From contig OZ316894.1 of the NCBI GenBank assembly GCA_973895155.1, positions 24,304,001 to 24,368,000 of the forward strand: 64,000 bases of DNA. The letters are read 5' to 3'. Below, in pieces: positions 1-10,876 of this stretch; positions within the stretch are counted from its first letter, which is position 1; every line of letters begins with the position of its first letter. The translations under genes were made by a program, and so were the position numbers. The notes below the pieces were generated by a model. It ran no database searches. It was not told the origin of the DNA and was given only the letters and a program-made list of their open reading frames with translations. The stretch is from Marsupella aquatica (Eukaryota > Marchantiophyta).

Positions 1-1180
1 TTATGGTCGGAACTTGAACTCAATGAATTGAACAATTCATTTGATCAGACCCCTGGGCCCTTAGTGTTACTAATACAGGGAGGACGTGCGAACAATGCAA
101 GGGTATTTTTAATGTAATGCAAACTAATTTTTATAACAGTTTTTAAAGTAGGCAACATCCCTCTATATACATTCACCACAATATTAGTAATAAGGCAAGA
201 ATCAAATACATGTCACATAAATCTTATGCAAGGGTACCCAAAATGCCAAGTACACGCGTCACTATATGGTTGACACACATGTCATCACTTCATTTGCACA
301 CATGTCCATATAGTAAATCAGATATTTAATTATTATCGTCTTAAGGCAAGTTTGGTTTCGTTGGTCCCCTTATGGTGGAACAAATGGGTTAAGGTAGACA
401 TGTTTACCCGCATGTTTAGGAGTTAAGTGGGGAGTTGAGTAAATTTTGGGCCAGGATCTTTGGCCCAACTTGGTTGGGAAACTGGGATTGATGGGGATCC
501 ATGGATCAATCCCACATGGACGGACAAGATTACTTTTGAATTCCCTTGAATCAAATAGCCATGTATGAGGCCAGATATGTTTGTGTATTGAGGGAGGGGT
601 CTTGAGCGCTCAAACAATGTTTGTTATAGTTGGTTCAGACTTTGAAGTATTATTCCTGGATTATACATATATAGTACTAATGAAACTAGAAGTTCAGAGG
701 CACTTTTGCAAACACTAAGACAAAACTGCAGGTCTATGTGTAAACTATAGGAAGAACTCTAATTTTCTCTCATCCTAATTTTGTTTATCTATATAAAATA
801 TGTACCTTGAACATCGAGCATAACATACAAGTCCCCTATGAAAGATAAAGTTTTAACTATTTCAGTATGATATTTGTAATTCTAAAAATTCAAGGGTGTT
901 TTCAATTCCTTGAAAAACTCTATTATAATTTACAAAAGGATAAAATTTAATAGGAAAAGTTAATATTTTTACATTAACAAGGGGATTTTTTTGTGAACAA
1001 AAATATTAAGAAGGGGTACACGGGGGGTATCTGTTCTCAGGGGGGTTCACTTGATATAGTAAGAGTGAGGGCCCAGGGGATCAGACATTGATTTGGTTTC
1101 AAATGGAATTGCCACAAATTGACTATTATCACTATTAGTCTTTTTATCACAATGCATGTAGCAAAAAGGCCTGATTTTGA
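1..1180. other. AT-rich noncoding flank
   Basis: I see no credible gene here. The stretch is AT-rich, all six frames are broken by stops, and the only open frames are short and without recognisable motifs. It lacks the GATACC/GGTATC palindromes that mark the sequence from 1364 onward, so it is probably outside the composite element that follows. Confidence 0.6.
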
Positions 1181-1184
1181 CAAC

Positions 1185-1230
1185 TGCTCGGCCGTTCATT
1201 TGACGATTTTACATGCTCGGCCGTTCATTT
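1185..1230. repeat. 17-bp direct repeat near the left edge of the element
   Basis: The sequence tgctcggccgttcattt occurs at 1185-1201 and again at 1214-1230, a 29-bp period. It lies just upstream of the first palindrome of the element and could be part of a terminal or subterminal repeat. No matching copy was found near 11.1-11.4 kb. Confidence 0.7.
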
Positions 1231-1964
1231 CTCTTTCGGACAAATACAGACCGTTTGGTGCTCCCTGATCATTGTTTACCAAGCTGCGAAACTACCCATA
1301 CAAACCTACATTCGAGTATCAAATGCACGTTTGATACGATTTTGAACTTGAAATAGGAAAATTGATACCGGTATCGCCTTCTCTATTCCGGTTAGACTTC
1401 TTGAGAGGTGTTTTTCTTTTGCTAGGCCATTCGCGAATGCCCTCGACGATACGCATATCGCAAATTGGATTGCGGACCCAACTTTTGTGTTAGTGGGAAA
1501 CTTCTCACACCGATAGCGCCAAAATAATTGAAGATTCACACAGGAAGCTTAGTCTTTTTGCGAGAAGGTACGGGTACCATACTAGGTTTTGATGTTATTT
1601 CCATTATAGTGGCCATTTGTTGACATTGATCGGTGGTTTCTTAAACAGCTTGTAGAGGCACGAGAAGCATCCATCACTTTGAAGGTATGGTTACCACACG
1701 ATCAATGTCGAGCAAACTTATTGGCAAGCCGTATTCATAGGTTGTTTAAGTTCTGGAACATGTATATTTATGAAACCAAGTTATGTAGCCATATGATTTC
1801 CAGCTTCAATATGTTTACATGTTTGTGGTAAATTCTAGGGTTTGGAGAGAGCGAGACAATACCAGTATCACGGTTGTCATTCGGAAGGCCTACTCCAAAG
1901 AGACTGGTATCATAGATATCATTAAGTATATTAATCAATTGCACCTACCCTCTAATCCGTAACA

Positions 1965-4900
1965 ATGGTGCCCAGTCAGAGGAGTGGTTCTCAAGATGAT
2001 GAGAGTTTGATGAGTAGCCTCTGCTCTTCAATCTGGCAGAACGAGGAGATTTGTGATGAGCAGAAATTCCTGAAGAAGAACTGGCATGTGCGCGACGCTA
2101 TCGGAATGTTTCTTGATAAGGAAATTGACAACCTTTTTTGTGGGTTTGAATCAAGAAGTCTGAGAAGGTTACCCCTCGGGTTACCCTTTCATTCGGTCCG
2201 GTTGTAGCGTTTGCAGTTTGTGACTACATGAAGGGAAGAGGGAAAGATAAAGAAGCCAAGCAGACTTTAAATTTCTTGACTATGACGGGGATGAAGCCGT
2301 TCACTTCTATTATTCTTGATGTGGATTATTTTGACTTGAAGGTGATGGAAGCACACCCAGAGGATGTAGTTTTCAAGGAGTTGACAGATATTTTCTCTTG
2401 CAATTTAAAATTGACCCCTGAATGGTTTGAGAAATATGTTGCAGATTGTGACAAAGTACTGCTGCCACAAGTTCAGGCAGAATAGTACAAGAAGATTTTT
2501 GGACAGGATTTCAAAAAGACACTAAAATTGAAAGTCAAGAGAAAGATTGCAGAGGTAAGTGGGAGCTTGACAGCACAGGATCAGGTTGGCGAAGATCATG
2601 AGGGAGGATCAACCGGTGGAACAAAAGTAGGAAGTAAAAGTAGAACGGGTGGTCAGCGAAAAGAGACTCGCCAAGGACCGAGTAAGAAAGTGGTGAGTGG
2701 AGGTGCATCAGGGAGCCACCCGAGAAGGAAGCAATCCGGTTCTCGTTTGAGTAAAGATGATGACACCATTGGGGAAGTGGAAACCAAACATTTGAGTGAC
2801 GTCCAAAAAGGGAGAGACACTGCCGCCGCATCCGAGGAGCTTTAGAAGTTGAAATGTTTCGACAAGACATTGTAAGTAATGTTTAATCGTTGAATAGTCC
2901 AAAGAAAGTGGTTTGATGATATTTTGGATTTCAGTACCAATTGCAACATCCCTGTGAGCTTGTGTTACCTCTTTTGAACAAGCGTTATGCGTGACTTTTG
3001 AGACAATCAGGTCACTTGTGTTTTGCTATGAAATTTCTGATACCGGTATCGGTTGAAACATCCCCATTATTGTTTATAAACCTTTTGTTCCTCTCATGCT
3101 TGGAAACCTCATCCTAAGATGTTTTCTGTGTAGGATGGAGACGATCTTACCGCACTTTGGTGGATTGTTTACATGTGGAGAATATCAAATCTCTTTTGAT
3201 CCAAAATCCAACAAATTTTAGCGCACCGTTTGTTCTTCATGTGGACCCAAGTGATTGCCCAACAGTCAAGGATTGGGACCAATCTAAGTATATGAACTGG
3301 AAGTATAGAGTGACTGGCGGGACTCATGGTGCGCGGGCGAAGAATGAGTTGTTTGAACAATATGGGAAAAAGATCTTTGGAGAAGTTGAAGCATGGGTTT
3401 ACGCTGGCCTCTCAAAACCTGAGTTTCGAAAATTGGGTTGGCAGCATAACATAGACCAGGAGTACAGGAAGACAATGACAAATACTGATAAACTCAGGGC
3501 CTGTCATAATTTGTATTTGGAGTTCATGCAAATGAAGAAAAAAGATCTTCGATTTGCTTGTTGCGAGGAGTGTGGCCTTGTGTACAATCCGAAGGAGAGA
3601 GAGAGAGTGTTTCAAAATATGATCCAATGTTTCAAATTGCATTTCGGCACGGAGAAATATGGGATCTTACAGATACAATTTTGACAATGTGGTCAAAGTT
3701 TGAGGTTCTTGGACAGGTGAAGGCAAAGTCTCCTGTAAAGCCTGCTCCTCCCAAGGGCAAAGGGAAATCAAGAGCAAGAGCAAAACCTGTATCCTGAAAG
3801 TTGCACAAACTAGCAGGGGATATCAACTTCTTTCCATTCAGAGCACTTCAAGGTCTTGCAAATGAGGAGCAGGAAAAGCGGTTATTGAGGAGGGTAATAT
3901 CCAAAACTATAAGTCTTGATCAGATGCACCGTGAAGGAGAGCTCTTGAAAAAGCTCTTCAAGATAAGAAATTTGTTTCTCCAAATATCCGGTCAGCCAGA
4001 TTGGGCTACATGTTGATTGTTATTTCCTGAAGAAACTCAGGTTTCAGTTCTGACGACGTGGACGGAGAAGTTGAGCGACCAGGTAAAGGAGTTTTTCATT
4101 ACTTATATTTTTTTATATAGCTTGAAAGAGAGGAGCGATACCTGTATCTGCTTCTCCATTGAATTATTTGTTATTTTCTTTCATTGTGGGTTCTAGAGTG
4201 GAAACCAATACGGATGTCATTTGTTTTTTAGATTGAAAAAGGAGATACTGGTATCTACTTCTCCATTGTGGGGTCCTGATTGAATCCCACTACCGGTATC
4301 ATTTTTTGGAGTTTGAAAGAGAGTAGTGATACTGGTATCTGCTTCTTCATTGACTTTTGTGAAGCCTTGCAGCTCAAAGCATACTCCAAAAGGAAAGTGA
4401 TACCTGTGGAGGAGACCGAGGTTCAGCCGGCAAAGCAGATCGAACTCCCGGCTAAAGACATTCCACATTCTTTCCGGAATTTTGTACTTGGAGCGATTGA
4501 GAAATACAACCGGCAACAGAACATCGCGTCTGTTGAGATTGTTTCAACAGATTACACCTGGAAGAACGCTGACGGGGATTCTTTCCCTTATTCATTGCAT
4601 CTTGGAGATGTTCATCGTTTGGAGGGGTTCTTGAAACCCCAAAATTATACTCTCGCTGTTGCTAGCTGATGTACCATATGGTTTTAATGCCCCCGGGTCT
4701 AAGTTTGATGAAGTTCCTTTTTCAGAACAGGATGTCGTCAAGATGATCACCTCTTTTTTCAAGGTGACAACAACAAAGATTTGGAGATTCGCTGTGATGC
4801 ATTCTCTTCAACAAGCTAACATGGTGATGCATGCACTTGAAAAAGTTTGCAACTGTGGAGTGGAAGCTGGAATATGGCAAAAGACAAATATTCATCAACA

Positions 4901-5480
4901 TCCATCTGGCCCAAGATTAGCTTGGGCCTTTGAGAATTGGACCATTGGGTACTACTCGGAGGAAGGAATTCGAAAAAAAGATATGTACAATTTTGAGCCA
5001 ACGGATTCAAGGGTTAACATCATCAGTATCCCTTGTGTCACAACAAAAGCCCTAACACCACTGGGGTTTATTGTTAACCCTTATCAGAAGCCAGTTGGAG
5101 TGTCTGATTGGTTTGTGAATTATTTTAGCAACAAGGGAGATTGGGTGGCAGACTTGTGCTGCAGGACAGGGGCAACTTTGGTCGCGGCCCTTTTGAATTC
5201 TCGCAACGGATGCGCGGTGGATAAGAGCTCTACTCAAATTGAGTATGTCAAAAGTCGAATCATGACTTTGGACTCTGCTTGGAGTCTATTTGACAAAGCC
5301 TCAATTGTCGGAGATGGAGAAAGCTCTAAGGAGGTTCAACCTCCCATTGGCGGTGAGCTAGGTTCGATTGGAACAGATGCTTATGTAAATGAGTCGCCAA
5401 GGGAAGATGAAACTGAAAATGAAGAGCAGCTTCCGCAGACGCCCAACGATGAGGATCTTAATGAAATGTTGTTAGATTAG
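1965..5480 (+). pseudogene. ParB-like domain + beta-class N4/N6 DNA methyltransferase gene, decayed
   Basis: Open segments run 1965-2207, 2228-2845 (one internal TAG at 2483), 3157-3797, 3801-4016, about 4370-4669 and 4659-5480. The middle part resembles the ParB N-terminal fold: an HVENIK helix, then YRVTGGTHGARA (compare ParB GxRR) and HNIDQEYRKTMT (compare ENxQR). The 3' part is a methyltransferase in beta-class order: LHLGDV, then ADVPYGFN (motif IV, compare DPPY), WQKTNIHQHPSGPR in the target-recognition region, then NPYQKP and DLCCRTGATLVAAL (compare DPFxGSGTT motif I) and AVD. Introns of roughly 2846-3130 and 4083-4370 are likely. One-base shifts are seen near 2160, at a GA run around 3593-3606 and near 4655. 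Motif I has an Arg where Gly is expected. It was probably a nuclear DNA 4mC or 6mA writer before decay; the exact specificity is unknown. Confidence 0.72.
4121..4361 (+). repeat. Three imperfect intron repeats, each carrying the palindrome
   Basis: A block of about 40 bp beginning ttgaaagagag and ending tctgcttctccattg occurs around 4121-4164, 4232-4272 and 4312-4355. Each copy is centred on a GATAC(C/T)(T/G)GTATC palindrome, and an extra palindrome lies at 4289-4300. The repeats fall in the probable intron that precedes the methyltransferase domain. Confidence 0.75.
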
Positions 5481-6368
5481 TTAAATAAAATATTATGTAA
5501 TATGCCACTCTTAGTTGTCATTATTAGAGCTACATGGGATTTGTACTTAGTAAATATTAAATCTGATACCAGTATCTGGAATATCATTTGTAGCTTTATA
5601 TTAGTATGTACACTTTCTAGATGATAAATACTACTTGCGATACCAGTATTGGAAATCATATTCCAAACGGAGAAGGAATCAAATAGAACCCAAACTGCAC
5701 TTTGGATGTCTATTCTAAACTGATGTGGGACTGTTTTCTGTCGAGTGAAATAGTGCGACACTTTCTATGCAACTCAAACTTCAGTAGTCCATCAAGAAAA
5801 TTCAGGGTGATTACTAAATGTGAACTTGTGTAAATTGTCTAGACAACTTCTGTGCAATGGATCATTATATCCAAAGCACAGAGGTTGTCAAGACAGTCTA
5901 CATGAGTTATGTTTACATTTTTACAAGAGGGCAGTTGGTTTGTTAGTCAACAACCATCAAACTGATGTGTGCAAGGCACAAAACAACAAAAAAATACAAT
6001 GGAAACTATAAAATTGATGATGTTTGTACCTCAGATGTTTTTAAACGTCTGAGGTAACTTCATCATCGATGCTATTCAGAGTATCATTATGCGATGCAAT
6101 ACTATGAATATGACCCCATTTTGGTTTGCTCTAAACAGCTCCGAAAGCATACCTTCTCGAGATTGCGAATGCAATATCCAGTCCATTAATTAATATTCGT
6201 GAAGGCAAGCTCTAATTTTGCTCGACGGAAATTTATTTTCACTATAAGGTATTGGTACACATTTGACACTAAAATACATTACCATTCAACAATATGTCCA
6301 AAAAAAGCCACTTCTTTATAATAAAATACTATTTACGATACCAATATCAAAAACCACATTTGTTACAA

Positions 6369-9300
6369 CTACAAAATTTCTTCAAGCTGTACATCTAGCA
6401 TGGCTGCCTGAATAATTCTTTGTGTTTTTGCTGGCAAGGTGTTGTTTGCATTCAAAGAAAAATTGTAGGCATAAATTGCAGTTTCAGAAAGGCAGATCTC
6501 TCCATGCAGAGCTTTGTTTGATGATGCTTCCTTCTCAGGATAATATTTTCCTTCAATTGCTGACAGCTCCTCAGAATCCATTGTGTACCATATGATACCA
6601 ATATTGTCAGGCACTTCATCAACCTTGGTCAGTATTTTGGTAACCTTTGCCATCCAAAAAGGCCTCCCATTTTGATCTGCATGGGCTGCAACACAAATCA
6701 TTGAATATTTGTTATTTACTTCAAGATCTTTAAAATCTCCTACCTCGGAAATCCTCTTCCGAGCTCCAGAGTACATGGCCTTCTCTGGACCTGCAATTTT
6801 CTCAATGAGATCAGGTTCAATTGTAGGCGCCCTCCCGTCCATCACTAGGGTCTCTCGATGCTCGTTTGATTTTGGCCAAACGCAATCAAACATCCACTAT
6901 GCTGGCTTTAGGTGATTTTGGATGACATCTTTCTGTTTGTCAAAGAAATTTAGCCACCACAACTTATCCTTGTCGTCAAAATAATTGAATCCCTCCTCAA
7001 TCGCTTTCCAATATTTCTCCAATGTTTCTCTTTCTACTTCACCAGTAGCATCTGCTCCGTCCCCTCCATTGGTGCTTTTCAACGCCATTTGAGGTGCAAC
7101 CCAGAATGTGGTTGTTGGGATGTAATTCACAAACTCCACGGGATCACCCCAACTTGGGGTTGTTGAAATGTGTTTGGCATGAAACAAACCTTTTGGAATT
7201 CCATTTTCCCCAATCACACGTTGTATTCGGAATTGCTTTTGAAAACTGATCTGATGAAGTGGTTGCAAAACATGCCCGGTTGCCCCAGTCCTGTTGGGTT
7301 GATCTTTCTCGCTCACATACTTCAGAAAATCCGCTGTTTCTTCTACAAATATTGTCTCAGCTTTGGGATTGTACGAACCCTGTATAATGTCAACAAGAGT
7401 ATCCACTCGGAAAGCTTTGCGTTTGTTCAGTTTTGAGAAAACTTTGCTGAACATTTGGTCTATCTGATCATGTGTGTGGCCAACCAGCAGAAATCCAACC
7501 TTGATCTTCTGGAAAACCCCCAACTCTACAAGCATATTTAAGTAAGCAAACAAGAATTTATTCTTGTTCTCCCGAGCAGTGTTATCCAACTGTAAATATA
7601 GCACCGGAGGTAGCACTCCCTCCCAAGTATTCAAAATATTCTGAATAACATGGATTGTAAGGTTAGAGTCATTGTGAATATTAGGGTAATTGAGATATAC
7701 CTTAGCCTTCAACTGACCATTGAATATCAAACTGCCCACCACATGAACAAAAATAAAATATTTCTCATCCATGTTTTTTGGACATCTGGTGAAGTGCGGT
7801 AACTCCGTCTTCTTTTGGTCCATCCCATCAATACATATCCCCAAGTACTTTTTTGGGTGCTTGTAACATTTATTCCGATGCTTTGCTAATTTCTCCCGCC
7901 CGACTCCTTGCGCTGTATGATACTTTTTCAACAACATAGCATACTTACCTGAGCAATATCAAATTGGTAACAAAGTTATTATAAAAACATTATTGCAACA
8001 CTAGACTGCTGGTCTATTGGCATTTTGAGGTGTGTGGCAAAAACCATTTTCCAATGCCAAGACCTATAAATTTATAGGTTTTGGTATTCTAAGCTCAATA
8101 ACACATCCAATTCCAATTCATATGGATAAAACAAAAACTTACTTTTCTCTGATTCGAGCGTAGCTTTGTCACGAAGAGCTTTGAATTCTGTGCATGGACC
8201 GCAAGTCAAAAAATGACTTCTTTTTGGAATACGAACTCAAGCAAAATGTTGCTTCCATGTCCGACAGAACCAAGAATATGTAACCCCTTGTTCTTGGCGC
8301 AACAGAGTTTCAGTTCGGAAGGCATCAAAGACTTCAGCTTTCGTCCAATTGTCAGGCAAATGAAAATTTTCCTTATTGGGAAGTCTTTCAACGTTACTCC
8401 TAAAAAAATCATTTAACCACTCTATTAAAGTAAGATGAGTGGAGGATTTTTCTCTACAAAATACATTGTTCTCGATACGAGAGAACATATTTTGGGTTAT
8501 CCTTTGAAGGCGATTATTTCCAATTGAAAATAATTTCTTAAAACCTTCTCGACAAAAAGAGTTTCCAGACACACTGTACCTGCATGACCCACTCTGGTTA
8601 TTCCTAACGCATCCTCTTAGAAGTATATTCTTCTCCCATGGGTCAGGCCAAAATAATAGGTACGCTCTTTCGTTACTTCAAGTAAACCGAAAGTCCTCAA
8701 ACACATATTGTCACAACATGGATACTTGAACACTTCTTTCATTTTTCTCCTCTTTAAATTCTCACTTGTAACAGTGTCTTTCTTGGCTATCCTATCCCTA
8801 TGTTTCTTACTAGGGACTTTTAGTTTCACCCTATCCTGAAATTCCCTTGTTGAATCATCGCTTCCACGGTCTTCACAAACCTCTTCGATGACGTCCTCAT
8901 TGACAGTGTTTGGCTCACTGAAAAGGTGGCTATGCTACTCTGTGGCTCATCGCCTCCATCATCAGCTTCTAAACATTATGACACAACTTGTGCAATTACT
9001 TTAATAGACTCTCTATCGTGTACAGAGACATCTTCCAGACTTTCTTCATCACTGGAATCATCAGAAGATTCAGAACATACAATTGGAGTTCTGGGTTCTC
9101 TAAACTTGACTCAAACTATTGCATTACGAGAAATACCTACCCTAGGTAACCCATACCTTCTAACTGGAATCTTGAAACAGTACCCGTCTGAACTGGCGTT
9201 GTCTGTGGACTATTCTCTTTAGGACCATTATCCTCATTTGGACAAGATTCAAAAAGTCTCTGCATACACTTTCCTCGAAGCATTCGAGATAGAGCGGAGA

Positions 9301-9823
9301 TAGGACTTTGGAGTCTCGTTTGGAGTCCCATGAAAGCCACCCTATCAGTGGATGTCCGCCCCAACACTGGCAATGCTTGAGGCGATACGCGTATCGCCTT
9401 TGGTATTCGCGACCCCGATGGCTCTAAAAAAATCCTCCTTTGCACCTGAGAGCTAGTGCTCACTGAATTTCTTGGATCCAATCCTGACGCTGATACCCGT
9501 ATCGTTCTTCGGATTCCTTCTCCATATCCGGGAATGGATGGTTTATAACAGCATCGAGCTCCCAAACCTAGTATTGAAATTTTCTCTATTCCTGGTCGAG
9601 GAACACTCAGTAGACATCGTTTATCTGGCTTACTAGGGGAGACATAATAAGACCCTGTCTCTGGCGCAGAACCACCATCTGAGTCTGAACTGGAATCCAA
9701 GAGTTTGGGTATGACACGGTGGGACAGGGAAAGCTTCTTCAAGATATGAGAAGGTAGAAATCTTGTTCGAACATTAGGAGATGACTCCACAGAACTCTCT
9801 TGGGAATCAGATGTATGAGACAT
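6369..9823 (-). pseudogene. DUF7869-type RNase-H-fold transposase-like protein, decayed
   Basis: On the minus strand, segments 9823-9137, 8829-8617, 8572-8237, 7937-6897 and 6893-6369 form one protein in order. An acidic, Ser-rich N-terminus is followed by a Cys-rich module (PCCDNMCLRTF, then GNSFCREGFKKLF), CGPC, ICIDGMDQKKTELPH, then LQLDNTARENKNKFLFAYL and FLLVGHTHDQIDQMFS, and a C-terminal FWMAKV/IGIIWY module. Acidic residues in DGMDQ and LDNT plus GHTHxxID are the signature of a transposase-like RNase-H family often annotated DUF7869. Breaks seen: a stop and frame change around 8830-9140, a one-base shift near 8640, an in-frame TGA near 8235 and a TAG at 6897-6899 with the frame continuing beyond it. 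A GTAAGT donor near 8150 supports at least one intron. The family name is from memory and moderately sure; the transposase role is inferred. Confidence 0.72.
8053..8088. repeat. 36-bp near-palindrome with perfect 18-bp core
   Basis: The perfect palindrome ACCTATAAATTTATAGGT spans 8062-8079 and is extended on both sides by arms matching 7 of 9 positions. It lies in the presumed intron between the CGPC and IDGMDQ segments of the minus-strand gene. It could form a hairpin in the transcript or be a binding site. It is unrelated in sequence to the GATACC palindrome. Confidence 0.7.
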
Positions 9824-9988
9824 GATGAATCAAAAACTCTATGGCAGTTCACATTCGTCTCTTGAACCTATTGTTGCAAAGCTTGTCTCATGAACTTAGG
9901 GAAGAGAGATAGGGATCAGAGAGATCTAGACAGCGAAAATGACTCCCGACCTCTAATGGAATGAAGTCCGATAACTTGAGTGTCCGCG

Positions 9989-9997
9989 CTTTTATAG
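9989..9997 (-). promoter_or_regulatory. Probable TATA box of the transposase-like gene
   Basis: Read on the minus strand the sequence is CTATAAAAG, a strong TATA match. It lies about 165 bp upstream of the ATG at 9823 and just downstream (in minus-strand sense) of the palindrome array at 10.16-10.88 kb. It supports 9823 as the true start of this gene. Confidence 0.6.
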
Positions 9998-10273
9998 TCA
10001 CGGCGGCGGAAGATTTACGTGGCAATTTTTGATTGGCTCCCGCTAAATGACAAAATAGTCCAAAGCCGGGCCTCCATAATTGGTCCCTATATCTGAGTTT
10101 GGAATTGATGTTTGAATTTGAGCAACATTTAAATTAAGGTGGTCAAGAAGGTGAATGGCAATACCAGTATCGCTGTTTGCATTGGAGTCATTTAAATGTG
10201 ATCTTGGAGGATGACAAATACCGGTATTGTTATGTTTATTGGATTGGCATTAAAGGTTGTTGGGAGAAAAAGC

Positions 10274-10876
10274 TATACCGGTAGCGCGGTCTGTATTGGA
10301 GTGGTGTTTACAGGTGGTCAAGGAGGAAGAGAGATATCGGTATCGCGGTCTGTATTGGAGTGGTGTTTATAGGTGGTCAAAGAGGAAGAGAGATACCGGT
10401 ATCGTGGTCTGTATTGGAGTGGTGTTTACAGGTGGTCAAGGAGGAAGAGAGATACCCGTATCGCGGTCTGTATTGGAGTGGTATTTATAGGTGGTCAAGG
10501 AGGAAGAGAGATACCCGTATCGTGGTCTGTATTGGAGTGGTGTTTACAGGTGGTCAAGGAGGAAGAGAGATACCGGTATCGCGGTCTGTATTGGAGTGGT
10601 GTTTACAGGTGGTCAAGGAGGAAGAGAGATACCGGTATCGCGGTCTGTATTGGAGTGGTGTTTACAGGTGGTCAAGGAGGAAGAGAGATACCGATATCGC
10701 GATCTGTATTGGAGTGGTGTTTACAGGTGGTCAAGGAGGAGGAGCGATACCAGTATCGCGGTCTGTATTGGAGTGGTGTTTATAGGTGGTCAAGGAGGTA
10801 GAGCGATACCAGTATCGCAGACTGTATTTGAGTGAGGATTACAAGTGAACCGGGAGGAAGAGCGACACCGGTTCGC
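10274..10876. repeat. 59-bp tandem array centred on the palindrome, about 10-11 units
   Basis: The palindrome recurs at 10274, 10333, 10392, 10451, 10510, 10569, 10628, 10687, 10746, 10805 and 10864, exactly 59 bp apart throughout, with the flanking sequence (ggtctgtattggagtggtgt and ggtggtcaaggaggaa) also conserved. Two more degenerate units with palindromes at 10160 and 10217 precede it at 57-bp spacing. Because 59 is not a multiple of three, the array is open in several frames and yields repetitive hypothetical peptides that need not be real. It sits about 160-880 bp upstream of the minus-strand TATA box, so it could act as an enhancer-like or binding-site cluster. Confidence 0.93.

Noticed and set aside
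1185-1230. 17-bp direct repeat as a terminal inverted repeat of the element
   Set aside because: No inverted counterpart was found near 11.1-11.4 kb, so the termini remain undefined.
10257-10835. Overlapping repetitive frames of 77-142 codons on the plus strand
   Set aside because: They are translations of the 59-bp tandem array in its rotating frames. They have no start context or homology, and the repeat is better explained as DNA-level.
10160-10876. CRISPR-like array
   Set aside because: Units are contiguous repeats without unique spacers, no cas-like gene is present, and the surrounding genes are eukaryotic.
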